This document shows positions 42,484 through 51,094 of a DNA stretch of 64,000 bases, piece by piece. The notes below the pieces were generated by a model. That model was not told the origin of the DNA. It searched no databases and saw only the letters and a list, made by a program, of their open reading frames with translations. This stretch comes from JAFEBO01 sp044221315 (lineage in GTDB: Bacteria > Planctomycetota > Phycisphaerae > Phycisphaerales > UBA1924). The translations under genes and the position numbers were made by a program. Each line of letters opens with the position of its first letter. Positions within the stretch are counted from its first letter, which is position 1. Where the stretch lies: positions 62,001 to 126,000 of the forward strand of contig JBGAPK010000001.1 in assembly GCA_044221315.1 (NCBI GenBank), read 5' to 3'.

Positions 42484-43413
42484 ATGAAGTACCTGCGAAT
42501 TGCGCCCGCACTGTTGGTGGCTGCGTCGTGTTCAGGAGGACTGAGCATCGTGGGCTTCAATGCGTCGCGCGGGGGCGGCTTTTCATTGGCGGACGGCTGG
42601 TTGATAACGCAGTTGCGGAGCGCCGTGCAGTCGGCTTTTCCGGGTGTCCTCATCGGTTCGATCGGAGAGCTCAGCGATCCTCCGCTCGCGGCGTCGAGGG
42701 TGACGGTGTTGATGTCGACGAAGACCGGCGTAGTCGCCATCTCGCCGCTGGCGGCGGCCGAGCAAAAGTCGCTGCTCGCGTCGGTGGTCGCGGGAAGAGG
42801 GGCCGTGCTCTTCTCGGACAACGAGACGTTCGCCGGAGGCGCCAGTCAGCCCGCCAACCTTTCCCTTCTTGCCTCCTTCGGAGTGACCTCGGAAGGAACG
42901 GGAGATCCGTGGCAGCGCGGTGCGACCGTATCGAATCCGGCCTCCTCTCCGGTGACGAACGGAAAATTCGGGAGGATCTCGTCCTTTTCGGTGGGCTGGA
43001 CGGGGTGGTTCGCGAATACGGGCGGCGGGAACGTGCTCGCCACGGCGAACGACAACGGGAAGCCCGTGCTGCTGGGGTTTCCGCGCGGCTCGTTCGGGCC
43101 GGGCAGTGGTGCCGTGGTCATCTTTGCCGACTGCACGATGACCGCAGACGGATTCCTCACATCGGAAAATCAGAATCTCATTCTCAACGCGCTGGCCTAT
43201 GCCGCGGGAATGACATGCCCCGGCGACCTCAGCGATGATGGGCAGGTGGATGACCCCGACTTCTCCATATTCGTCGTCGCCTACGACGTGCTCGACTGTG
43301 CCGATCCCACAATGCCTGCGGACTGTCCCGCCGACCTCAACCGCGACGGCCTTGTCGATGACTCTGATTTCGTGATTTTCATCGCCGCCTACGACGCGCT
43401 TCTCTGCCCCTGA
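42484..43413 (+). CDS. Exported protein with dockerin-like tail
   Basis: 309 residues. A GGAGG site lies seven bases before the ATG, and the N-terminus IAPALLVAASCSGG is a signal peptide, perhaps a lipoprotein-like one (ASCSGG). Residues ~25-240 resemble a glutamine-amidotransferase/ThuA-like Rossmann layout: VLMSTKTGVVAISPL, LSASVVAGRGAVLFSDNET-like SVVAGRGAVLFSDNE, GSGAVVIFADCTMTADGF, and ENQNLILNALAYAAG, which is typical of ThuA or LTD-type trehalose utilisation folds. That reading is tentative. The last 65 residues are the module DLSDDGQVDDPDF, CADPTMPADC, DLNRDGLVDDSDF, AYDALLCP. Confidence 0.82.
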   Translation: MKYLRIAPALLVAASCSGGLSIVGFNASRGGGFSLADGWLITQLRSAVQSAFPGVLIGSIGELSDPPLAASRVTVLMSTKTGVVAISPLAAAEQKSLLASVVAGRGAVLFSDNETFAGGASQPANLSLLASFGVTSEGTGDPWQRGATVSNPASSPVTNGKFGRISSFSVGWTGWFANTGGGNVLATANDNGKPVLLGFPRGSFGPGSGAVVIFADCTMTADGFLTSENQNLILNALAYAAGMTCPGDLSDDGQVDDPDFSIFVVAYDVLDCADPTMPADCPADLNRDGLVDDSDFVIFIAAYDALLCP

Positions 43414-43442
43414 TGGCTGAAAGCAGGCACGGCTCGCGCCGA

Positions 43443-43475
43443 GACCCCGGGTTCCGCACCGGGTCCGCTTGTTTT
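43443..43475 (+). terminator. Probable terminator after the dockerin-tailed gene
   Basis: GACCCCGG / CCGGGTC stem (one bulge) around GTTCCGCA, followed by CGCTTGTTTT. It begins 30 bases after the stop. Confidence 0.45.
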
Positions 43476-43622
43476 CGAAAGCGCCGATCCCAAAGAATTC
43501 TCGAGATTCGGTGGACGCCACCCTGAAATGGTGGCAAGTTTGCGATGCGGCATCGATGCATTGCCGCCATCGCATAGGCAGGATGTTGTTTGCCGGTTCA
43601 GACTGTGTTCGGAAGGAGTTTC

Positions 43623-44264
43623 ATGGCGCAGAGCATCGACCAGAACCAGATACCTTGCGCGGCGGCACTTCTCATCACGGGCGCGTCGTTGCTGCTCTTC
43701 GACAGCGCATGCAGCGCCGGCATCGTTGCGGTCGGGGCCGGTTCTTTCGGACCCGGCAGCACGACCGTGACGTTCGACGAGGTCGCCGTCGGGACCACAA
43801 TTCCGTTCTCGGTGGGCATGGCGAGCTTCGTCGGCCTATCGGGAGTGACTTCCAATGTCGATCTGGGCCTTGGGATGACGCCAGCGCCCTCAGGATCCCC
43901 GTACCTGTATTCGGGCAGCGTGGGCAATGACGATGTGATCGAGGTGAAGTTTGGCGTAGCACAGCGGTCTGTCGGTGCCTACTTCAACACATTCGGCGAC
44001 CTGCTGCTCAGCGGCGCGCTCCAGCTCGAGTTTTACGATGGCGACACGCTGCTGGGGATTCTGGCCGGAATTCCTGATCCGGGCACACTCGGCGGCTTCG
44101 TGGGAGGCCAGGCAGATTCCGCGATGATCACGCGCGTGATCTTCCGCGACACCGACCCCGACAACCCCGTCAGCTTCCGGCTCGACGATCTCATGTTCGT
44201 GCCCGCGCCGGGCTGCCTCGGGCTGCTCCTGCCCTGCCTGTGCCTGCGCAGGCGTCGCGCCTAG
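43623..44264 (+). CDS. PEP-CTERM-like exported protein
   Basis: 213 residues. AAGGAG lies four bases before the ATG at 43623; the N-terminus has a hydrophobic export segment (ALLITGASLLLFDSACSAG). The middle is a beta-sandwich-like domain: TTVTFDEVAVGTTIPFSV, FGVAQRSVGAYFNTFGD, LQLEFYDGDTLLGILAG, ITRVIFRDTDPDNPVSFRLD. This is close to the PEP-CTERM-associated choice-of-anchor domains of surface proteins. The C-terminus VPAPGCLGLLLPCLCLRRRRA is a PEP-like sorting tail with an unusually cysteine-containing core. Exosortase processing is inferred. Confidence 0.85.
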   Translation: MAQSIDQNQIPCAAALLITGASLLLFDSACSAGIVAVGAGSFGPGSTTVTFDEVAVGTTIPFSVGMASFVGLSGVTSNVDLGLGMTPAPSGSPYLYSGSVGNDDVIEVKFGVAQRSVGAYFNTFGDLLLSGALQLEFYDGDTLLGILAGIPDPGTLGGFVGGQADSAMITRVIFRDTDPDNPVSFRLDDLMFVPAPGCLGLLLPCLCLRRRRA

Positions 44265-44276
44265 CGATCGTTGGAC

Positions 44277-45677
44277 TTACTTCGCCGGCGCTTGCTTTAG
44301 TTCTCCCATCTGCCGGTACCGCTCGCGGTATTTCTCGTAGAGCTTGCTCTGCTTGCTCGACAAATCGATCCGCTTGCCCTGGATGAACGCATCGGTCACC
44401 TGCGATGTCACCTCGACCGGCGAGCCCGTTGTGATGATCAGCGTCGCATCCTTATCCTTGTCCAGCGAGCCGAGCCTCCCCGGGACTCCCAGAATCTCCG
44501 CCGCCGAAAGCGTCACCGCCCGCACCGCATCTTCGGGCGAAAGCCCGTGCGCCGTCGCCATGCCCGCGGCGTAGGGCGTGTTCCGCTCGTGGGGTGTCTC
44601 TTCGCCGCTCGCGATGCAGAACGGAATCCCCGCCGCCTTCAGCTTTGCGGGAAGTGCGAACGATTGGTTGTAGTCCGAGTCATCGCGCTTCGGGAATCGC
44701 TGCGTTCCCGCGACGATCACCGGCACGTTGTTCTTCTTCAGCAATTCCGCGCACAGCGGAGCGTCCATCCCACCGACGATCACCGCCCGTAACTTGTTCT
44801 GCGCCGCCCACGTGACCGCCGACGTGATCTGGTCGTAGTCGTTCGCCACGATGAACGTCGGGCGTTGCAGCGTCTTGCCCATCATCCCCGCCGGCGGCTC
44901 GATGTTCAGCACCGGACGCAGCGCATCCCAGCGCAGATCGTCGGGCGTCTTCGGGTCCGCACGCCGTGCCGCGACATACGTCTGCGCCGCCGAGAACGCG
45001 TTCTCGATCGCGTCGAGCGACCGCCGGATCTGCTTCTTCTGCTCCGCTTCTGATGTCCGCATCCACCACGACGAGACCGGACGCACGTTCGGCCACTCGA
45101 CCACAACGCCGACCGACGACTCTACCGCCATGTCTTCCCACGTCCACCCCTCAAGCTGGATCACGGCGGGCTGCCCGGGGATCGCGCCGCCACGCGGAAA
45201 CACTCCCGCAGCAAGCACGCCGTTCGCCCGCGTGACCGGGATCAGCGTCGAATCCGGATTCACCGCCGCGATCGCCCGCACTTCCGGCGCGATTTCTCCC
45301 ACCTCGTCGTAGTCCTTCGTGGCCGGAACCAGATCAACCTCGAACAGCCCGAGCTGGGTGTACGCCGCGATCAAGCCGGGGTACACGTGCTTTCCTGTCG
45401 CGTCGATCTCCACGGGCCCCGGCGCCTTCCACGAAGTGGCGGCCTCGATCGCCTTGAAATCCGCCGCGGAGTACACGCCCTGGATCTTCCCGCCCGCCAG
45501 CCACACCACCGAGTCGGGCACGTCCGGCCCCGAGACCGGGTGCGCCGTTGCGTGCCGGATCAGGATCGGCAAGTCCTGCGGCGGCGCCTTCACGGTCAGG
45601 TCTTGGCCGAGAGAAGAAGTCACCACAGAGGCACAAAGGCACAGAGAAGAAAGGAATGTTGGAATGTTTCTTGGCAT
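44277..45677 (-). CDS. Exported amidohydrolase-like protein, metal site degenerate
   Basis: 466 residues. The amidohydrolase strand framework is visible: SVVWLAGGKIQGVYSA, DATGKHVYPGLIAAYTQLGL, and the C-terminal ASGEETPHERNTPYAAGMA, LSPEDAVRAVTLSAAEILG, GSLDKDKDATLIITTG. At the position where the family has GxHxH the sequence is GLIAAYTQ, so the metal-binding histidines are missing. It may be non-catalytic. The signal peptide is encoded by part of a dispersed repeat (see repeat entry). It lies downstream of a related 1301-residue gene, likely one transcript. Confidence 0.85.
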   Translation of the reverse strand: MPRNIPTFLSSLCLCASVVTSSLGQDLTVKAPPQDLPILIRHATAHPVSGPDVPDSVVWLAGGKIQGVYSAADFKAIEAATSWKAPGPVEIDATGKHVYPGLIAAYTQLGLFEVDLVPATKDYDEVGEIAPEVRAIAAVNPDSTLIPVTRANGVLAAGVFPRGGAIPGQPAVIQLEGWTWEDMAVESSVGVVVEWPNVRPVSSWWMRTSEAEQKKQIRRSLDAIENAFSAAQTYVAARRADPKTPDDLRWDALRPVLNIEPPAGMMGKTLQRPTFIVANDYDQITSAVTWAAQNKLRAVIVGGMDAPLCAELLKKNNVPVIVAGTQRFPKRDDSDYNQSFALPAKLKAAGIPFCIASGEETPHERNTPYAAGMATAHGLSPEDAVRAVTLSAAEILGVPGRLGSLDKDKDATLIITTGSPVEVTSQVTDAFIQGKRIDLSSKQSKLYEKYRERYRQMGELKQAPAK

Positions 45678-45770
45678 GTGTGTTGGCTCAGTTGAATGCG
45701 GACAATTCGGCCCCGCCTGTTTTCGTCTTTGAAACAAATCTCTCTGCTCTTCTCCGTGCCTCTGTGGTGA
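45620..45770. repeat. Inverted pair of a dispersed CACCACAGAGGCAC-type repeat
   Basis: The left arm (45620-45650) reads TCACCACAGAGGCAC then AAAGGCACAGAGAAGA. The right arm (45741-45770) is its reverse complement, GTGCCTCTGTGGTGA, with GAGAAGAGCAGAG flanking. They are separated by 90 bases, which hold the start codon of the downstream gene. Sequences of this kind recur in planctomycete and other bacterial genomes as I recall. Confidence 0.7.
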
Positions 45771-45776
45771 AATGCC

Positions 45777-48700
45777 TTATCGCGAATCGTGAATGAGCCC
45801 GCATCCGCACTCACCCGGCAGATTTCCCTCGATACTCCCCCGCCGGTTGAGCATGTCGAGCATCAGGCGTTCGCGGATGATCGATCCGTCGTCAACTTCC
45901 TCAGAGTCCTTCGCCGAATCTCCGGGCCCGGAGCGCCCCGGTCCTTCCTTCTTGAGTTTCTGGATGATCCGCTGGCGGTGCGCGTTGTTCTGCTGCCGGA
46001 GCTTGGAGTCCATGTCGAGCGAGAACATCTGCCGCCCGTCAACAAAGACCTGCTCCGCATGCGACGAAACCGAAAGCGGATCGACCGACCAGATCACGAC
46101 ATCGGCCTCTTTCCCCGCTTCGATGCTTCCGACCCGATTTTCAATCCCGAGCTGAATGGCCGGATTGATCGTGACAAACTTCAGAGCCTCTTCTTCCGAC
46201 AGCCCGCCGTACTTCACAGCCTTGGCCGCCTCGAGATTCAGACGGCGCGCCATCTCATCGCTGTCGGAGTTGTAACTGACGACCACACCCACGTCGTGCA
46301 TCAGCGTCGGTCCCTGCGGGATCGCATCCTGCACCTCAAGCTTGTACGACCACCAGTCCGCGAAGGCGCTCGCGCCGCGGGCGTTGTCGCGAACGTCGGT
46401 CGCAACCTTGTACCCCTCCAGGATGTGCTGCCACGTCCCCAGTTTGAATCCAAAGTCGCGGCAGACACGAGCCAGCATCAGCAATTCGTCCTGCCTGTAG
46501 CTGTGGCAGTGCACCAGCCGCGTGCCATTCAAAACCTCGGCCAGCACCTCAAGCTCCAAATCCCGACGCGGCGGCAGAAGCCCCGCATCCCGCTTCCCGC
46601 CCGCCCAGTCCTTCCACGCCTGTTCGTACTCTTTCGCCGCGGTCAGCCGGTCGCGGATCAGTGTCTCGACGCCCATCCGCGTCTGCGGATACCGCGTCCG
46701 CCCCCGCTCGCTGAAACCGTTGACCTGCCGCGGATTCTCTCCGAGCGCCCATTTCACGCCGGGCAGGATCGCGTCCTTCTTCGCCGCTCCCGGCGCGAAG
46801 GGGTTGGCGTCGCTAAAAGTGTCGCGACCAGCAAAGTGCATGTCGTCAGGAACCGTCACGCCCCAGCGGTTCTTGTTCACGCATGACTGACCGCCGATGG
46901 CGTTGGCCGAACCATGCAGGTTGTTCACCGTGGTCACGCCGCCCGCCAACTGGCGATACCAGTTGATTGAATCAGGGTCCAGCACATCCTGGATACGAAC
47001 CTCGGATGTGACGGCCTGCCCGCCCTCGTTCACGCCGCGTGAAATACCGGTATGGCTGTGGCAGTCGATGATGCCGGGCGTGACGTGCTTGCCCTGCGCG
47101 TCAACGACAGTCGCCCCCTCCATCGCCGGCGCCTCGCCGGTTCCTACCTTCTCGATCTTGCCGCCCCGCAGAACCACGTAGCCGTTCTGCAGAATTCCGT
47201 CCTTGCCGCTCGTCCAGACTGTCGCGTTCTTGATGACGACCGGCGCCGGGGACTGCGCGAAAGCCGTACGATCCTCTCGCTCGTACGGACCGAACGGATA
47301 GCCGATCGCGTCGGGTAGTTCGGCCAGCACTTCCGGATCACCCGGACGCCGCTCGTTCTTGATTGTGTGCGTCGAACCGTCCGGCACGACCATGGAGCCC
47401 GAGAGACCCCCGGCGTTATCCGGCTTGAGCTCAACCTTCACCAGCCGATCCGACGGAGTCTTGCGATCGGGCTCAGTGATCTTGCCCATGTCGCACGTGT
47501 ACCGCACCACACCGTCCTTGATCGAGACGTCGTCGGCCTTCAGCACCGTGTTGTTCATCCGCAAGACAATCGAATTGTCCTTCTTGATGAAGAGCAGCGC
47601 CCCGCCGCCCGGCTTTCCATCGATCTCGCTCGTCAGGTAGCAGCCCACAAGCGACGGCTCCTTCCTCACCGCGGCCACCGACGGCTTCTCCGCCGCTCGC
47701 TTCACCGCGTGCCACTTCAGCATGTCCCCGCCGGACGTGAGCGCCACACCGTCCATCGACTCGCCCGCCGGATCAACCGCCGCCGACGCCGTGAAAATCC
47801 CCTCTTTGCCGAAGGGCTTGTGCTCGAACGAGTACGAGAGCTTCCTCGCGTCGTACGTCACGCCCTTGCCCTTCGACGTCGTGACCTTCGGGTTGCCCTT
47901 GTCGTCCTTCTGCTCGGCAAACGTCTTGGTGATGGTCAGGTCGCCCGTTTCGGAAAAAGTCATGGTGATCGTGCCGCCGATCGGCTTGTCCACCGTCAGA
48001 TCCCACACCCCCGCGAGCAGCCCCGCGCCCGGGTTCCCGACCTCATGACGCAGCCCATCGATGTACACGTCCAGAATCTCGGGACGCTTCGGCTTCGCCG
48101 GACTGTCGCCGACCCCACCCCCACCACGCCTCCCGCCCCGGCCCGGACGCTCGCCGGGCGCCGGCTGGTCGGCCGGCTTCTGAGCGTCCGGACTCTTCTC
48201 TGCATCGGGTGCGCCGTCGGCCTTCGCCGGCTTTTCTTCCGGCTCATCCGGCTGCAGCGTGAAGAGATCGCCCGTTGAAATGATGAAGCTCGCCGCCTTG
48301 CCAGTATCAATCGTCCCGAGCGTCTTGTCAACCCCCAGGATCGCCGCCGGCTCGGTCGTCAGCATCGCGAACGCCGCCTCCGGCGCGAGCCCGTACCGCA
48401 TCGCCTTCTCAAGATTGGTCCGGAACTGAGCGCGGCTGCGCAGATCCGCGCTCGTCAGCGCCACCCGCACACCCTTGTCCTTCAGCCGCCGCGCGTTCGA
48501 CGGGGCCTGCTCCCAATTCATTAACTCACGCAGCCCCACCGCCTCCGCCGCGCCAAACGTGCCAACGTCCGGAGCCTTCGGAAACGCTAGCGGCACGATC
48601 AGCGGAATCGCCGGCTGGTCTTTCGCCGCACCCAGACATTCCGCGATCGCATCCAACCGCCGGAACTCAACTCCCGAGCCCTTGATGAACGCCGAACGAC

Positions 48701-49682
48701 GAAACTCCCGAGCAATCCGCGCCGCCCGCAGCACTTCCAACTCATCCTGCGTGTCAAAGTACAGCGGCTCCGCAACCACCGTCAGGCTGTCGATCGCGCC
48801 CGGCGGGACGGCGAATCCGTCCTTGCGCGTTTGCGCCAGCCAATCCGCGTCGCTCAAAGTCTGTCGGATTAATGCAATCGCGCCCATTTCCGAACTCGGG
48901 TAGCTCGGCCATCGCTCTGGATCTTCAACGGCGCCGGCCCCGGCTCCCCCACCGCCCGCGCCGCGTCCTCCGGCAAGCTCGAACGACAGGGCCTGGAAGA
49001 CCTCGTCGCGGTAGACCGCCGGCTTGGCCGCGCTCGCGCTCTCGGACTTCTTCTGGAGACTCACGACCGCCCCGCGACCGCGAAAGATCCCGCCCGGCGT
49101 CGAGCGGACGGGCGCATCGGGGTCAAAGTCGTCGTCGCCCGGGCTGATCGAGGGGCCGCGCCCGGAGGTCGGATTCACCGGCACCAGCGCCGCCGCGACA
49201 AATCCCTGCGATCGCAGCGACTCGGCGTCGCGCTCGCTCAGCCCGTTGCCGTCCAGGGCCCGGCGCTGAGGCAGCACCTTGGCGCTCCAATGCGCGCCGG
49301 GCGCGTTGAGATCGGGCAGCGGCGTCGCCACGGTGACGAACGCATCGATGAACCCCGGGTAGATGTGCTGTCCGGTGCAGTCCCGCACGATCGGGCCGAT
49401 CGGCGTCGGCGCCGGCTTGTCCCCGTCGGGCAGAAGGATCGCTGTGATCTTCCCGTCGCGCACCACCAGCGTCGCGTGCTCGATGGTCTTGCCGGGAGCG
49501 AGGTGGATCGTCGCGTTGGTGAAGGCCTGCCATCCGAGGTCGATGCGGCGCATCCCGTTCGCCGGCGGCGCCAGCGGGTTGCCCGCATCCGGGGCGGAGA
49601 CATGCTGGGCCAAAGTTCCAGAGATGGCAACGATGCACGCCGCAAAAAATGATCCGCGGCTGAGACTGGTTCGCAGGTTCAT
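45777..49682 (-). CDS. Large exported protein with two amidohydrolase modules
   Basis: 1301 residues from the ATG at 49682, with a signal peptide (GSFFAACIVAISGTLAQ). Module 1 (residues ~30-550) has amidohydrolase strands but at ~112 reads GFIDAFVTV where family members have GFIDxHxH, so metal ligands are lost. A proline/glutamate-rich linker and an ~200-residue beta-rich domain follow. Module 2 (~810-1290) keeps IIDCHSHTG at ~872 and LVHCHSYRQDELLML, and ends TINPAIQLGIENRVGSIEAGKEADVVIW. Only module 2 should be catalytic, probably a cyclic amidase or dipeptidase-like hydrolase. Stop at 45777. Confidence 0.88.
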   Translation of the reverse strand: MNLRTSLSRGSFFAACIVAISGTLAQHVSAPDAGNPLAPPANGMRRIDLGWQAFTNATIHLAPGKTIEHATLVVRDGKITAILLPDGDKPAPTPIGPIVRDCTGQHIYPGFIDAFVTVATPLPDLNAPGAHWSAKVLPQRRALDGNGLSERDAESLRSQGFVAAALVPVNPTSGRGPSISPGDDDFDPDAPVRSTPGGIFRGRGAVVSLQKKSESASAAKPAVYRDEVFQALSFELAGGRGAGGGGAGAGAVEDPERWPSYPSSEMGAIALIRQTLSDADWLAQTRKDGFAVPPGAIDSLTVVAEPLYFDTQDELEVLRAARIAREFRRSAFIKGSGVEFRRLDAIAECLGAAKDQPAIPLIVPLAFPKAPDVGTFGAAEAVGLRELMNWEQAPSNARRLKDKGVRVALTSADLRSRAQFRTNLEKAMRYGLAPEAAFAMLTTEPAAILGVDKTLGTIDTGKAASFIISTGDLFTLQPDEPEEKPAKADGAPDAEKSPDAQKPADQPAPGERPGRGGRRGGGGVGDSPAKPKRPEILDVYIDGLRHEVGNPGAGLLAGVWDLTVDKPIGGTITMTFSETGDLTITKTFAEQKDDKGNPKVTTSKGKGVTYDARKLSYSFEHKPFGKEGIFTASAAVDPAGESMDGVALTSGGDMLKWHAVKRAAEKPSVAAVRKEPSLVGCYLTSEIDGKPGGGALLFIKKDNSIVLRMNNTVLKADDVSIKDGVVRYTCDMGKITEPDRKTPSDRLVKVELKPDNAGGLSGSMVVPDGSTHTIKNERRPGDPEVLAELPDAIGYPFGPYEREDRTAFAQSPAPVVIKNATVWTSGKDGILQNGYVVLRGGKIEKVGTGEAPAMEGATVVDAQGKHVTPGIIDCHSHTGISRGVNEGGQAVTSEVRIQDVLDPDSINWYRQLAGGVTTVNNLHGSANAIGGQSCVNKNRWGVTVPDDMHFAGRDTFSDANPFAPGAAKKDAILPGVKWALGENPRQVNGFSERGRTRYPQTRMGVETLIRDRLTAAKEYEQAWKDWAGGKRDAGLLPPRRDLELEVLAEVLNGTRLVHCHSYRQDELLMLARVCRDFGFKLGTWQHILEGYKVATDVRDNARGASAFADWWSYKLEVQDAIPQGPTLMHDVGVVVSYNSDSDEMARRLNLEAAKAVKYGGLSEEEALKFVTINPAIQLGIENRVGSIEAGKEADVVIWSVDPLSVSSHAEQVFVDGRQMFSLDMDSKLRQQNNAHRQRIIQKLKKEGPGRSGPGDSAKDSEEVDDGSIIRERLMLDMLNRRGSIEGNLPGECGCGLIHDSR

Positions 49683-49792
49683 GGTTGGGAGCATACTGGA
49701 CGGCGCATGGCCGGTTGCCACGACAACCACCGATTCGGGTGTCGTACCATCGCCCGAGGGCGAGTTTCCCCAAAGGTTCAGGAGATTTCTGT

Positions 49793-51022
49793 ATGGCGGG
49801 CGCAAAGTTGTTGACGGGTAATGCGGCAGTAGGTCAGTCCGGCGGCCCCACCGCCGTTATCAACCAATCCCTCGTGGGTGTCGTGGAAGGGCTCCGCTCC
49901 GGCCTCATGGCGACCGGAAACGTCACGAAGATCCTGGGGATGCGTCACGGCGTCAACGGCCTGACCAAGAGCGACATCGTGGACCTGAGCGAGATTCCCC
50001 AGGACCGCCTTGAACGCATCGCCAACACCCCCTCGGCGGGCCTGGGAAGCAGCCGCGACAAGCCCGACAAGGAATACTGCCAGAAGATCCTGAAGGCCTG
50101 CGAGCAGCAGAACATCCGGTACTTTTTCTATATTGGCGGAAACGACAGTTCCGACACCTGCCGCATCGTCAACGAGCTGGCCCGGGGCTCGGGCCACGAA
50201 CTCCGCTGCTTCCACGTTCCCAAGACCGTAGATAACGACCTTCCGGTGAACGACCACACACCCGGCTTTCCGAGCGCCGCGCGGTTCGTCGCCATGGCCT
50301 TCGCGGCCGACAGCCTCGACAACCGCTCCTTGCCGGGCGTCAAGATCAACGTCGTCATGGGCCGGCACGCCGGATTCCTGACCGCCGCCAGCGCCCTCGC
50401 CCGCGCCATCGGCGGCGGCAACGACGACGGGCCGCACCTCATCTACCTCCCCGAAGTCGCCTTCGACACCGACCGCTTCCTCGCCGATGTCGAGAAGGTC
50501 TACGCCAAGCTCGGCCGCTGCCAGATTGCCGTGAGCGAAGGAATCCAGGACAAGGACGGTCAGGCCATCGGCGCCAAACTCATCAAGAGCGGCCAGGTGG
50601 ACAGCCACGGCAACGTGCAGCTTTCCGGCTCCGGCGCGCTCGGCGATCAGTTGTCCGATCTCGTGAAGAGCAAGATCAAAGGCAAGGACGGAAAGGCGGT
50701 TCGCGTGCGGGCCGACACCTTTGGCTATCTCCAGCGCTGCTGGCCCGATGCCAGCGTGGTGGACCGGCAGGAAGCCCGCGAGGCCGGACGCGTCGCGGCA
50801 CGGGCCGCTGCCGCGGGTGAACTCGACGGCTCGATCGCCCTGATCCGAGCCCCCGGCAGCCCCTACCGCTGCGAATTCAAGCGGATCGAACTGAGCGATG
50901 TCGCGGCCAAGACCAAGCACATGCCCAAGGAATTCATTCTCGGGACCAGCGATGTGACGCAGGCCTTCCTCGACTACGCGCGCCCTCTGGTCGGTGCATT
51001 GCCCGTTTTCGAGCGCCTGTGA
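49793..51022 (+). CDS. 6-phosphofructokinase with pyrophosphate-type motifs
   Basis: 409 residues. Motifs: AAVGQSGGPTAVINQSLVG at the N-terminus, IGGNDSSDTCRIVNELA (~115) and HVPKTVDNDLPVNDHTPGFPS (~142; quoted in part as PKTVDND). In ATP-dependent enzymes these sites read GGDGS and PGTIDND; an aspartate in GGND/GGDD and a lysine in PKT are the known signature of pyrophosphate-linked enzymes. Then NVVMGRHAGFLTAASALA and IYLPEVAFD follow. It catalyses fructose 6-phosphate to fructose 1,6-bisphosphate, probably reversibly. It is divergent from the amidohydrolase gene. Confidence 0.9.
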   Translation: MAGAKLLTGNAAVGQSGGPTAVINQSLVGVVEGLRSGLMATGNVTKILGMRHGVNGLTKSDIVDLSEIPQDRLERIANTPSAGLGSSRDKPDKEYCQKILKACEQQNIRYFFYIGGNDSSDTCRIVNELARGSGHELRCFHVPKTVDNDLPVNDHTPGFPSAARFVAMAFAADSLDNRSLPGVKINVVMGRHAGFLTAASALARAIGGGNDDGPHLIYLPEVAFDTDRFLADVEKVYAKLGRCQIAVSEGIQDKDGQAIGAKLIKSGQVDSHGNVQLSGSGALGDQLSDLVKSKIKGKDGKAVRVRADTFGYLQRCWPDASVVDRQEAREAGRVAARAAAAGELDGSIALIRAPGSPYRCEFKRIELSDVAAKTKHMPKEFILGTSDVTQAFLDYARPLVGALPVFERL

Positions 51023-51024
51023 TC

Positions 51025-51078
51025 AACACGGCACGAATGAAAACCCCGACGCATCAATCGTCGGGGCTTCGTGTTGTT
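51025..51078. terminator. Bidirectional terminator between convergent genes
   Basis: CCCCGACG-catcaat-CGTCGGGG (51044-51066) is nested within an outer CAACACG/CGTGTTG pair. A TTTT run follows on the minus strand (51043-51040), serving the DUF1579 gene, and CTTCGTGTTG follows on the plus strand after the phosphofructokinase. Confidence 0.75.
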
Positions 51079-51094
51079 CAGGCTCGGGACCGAA

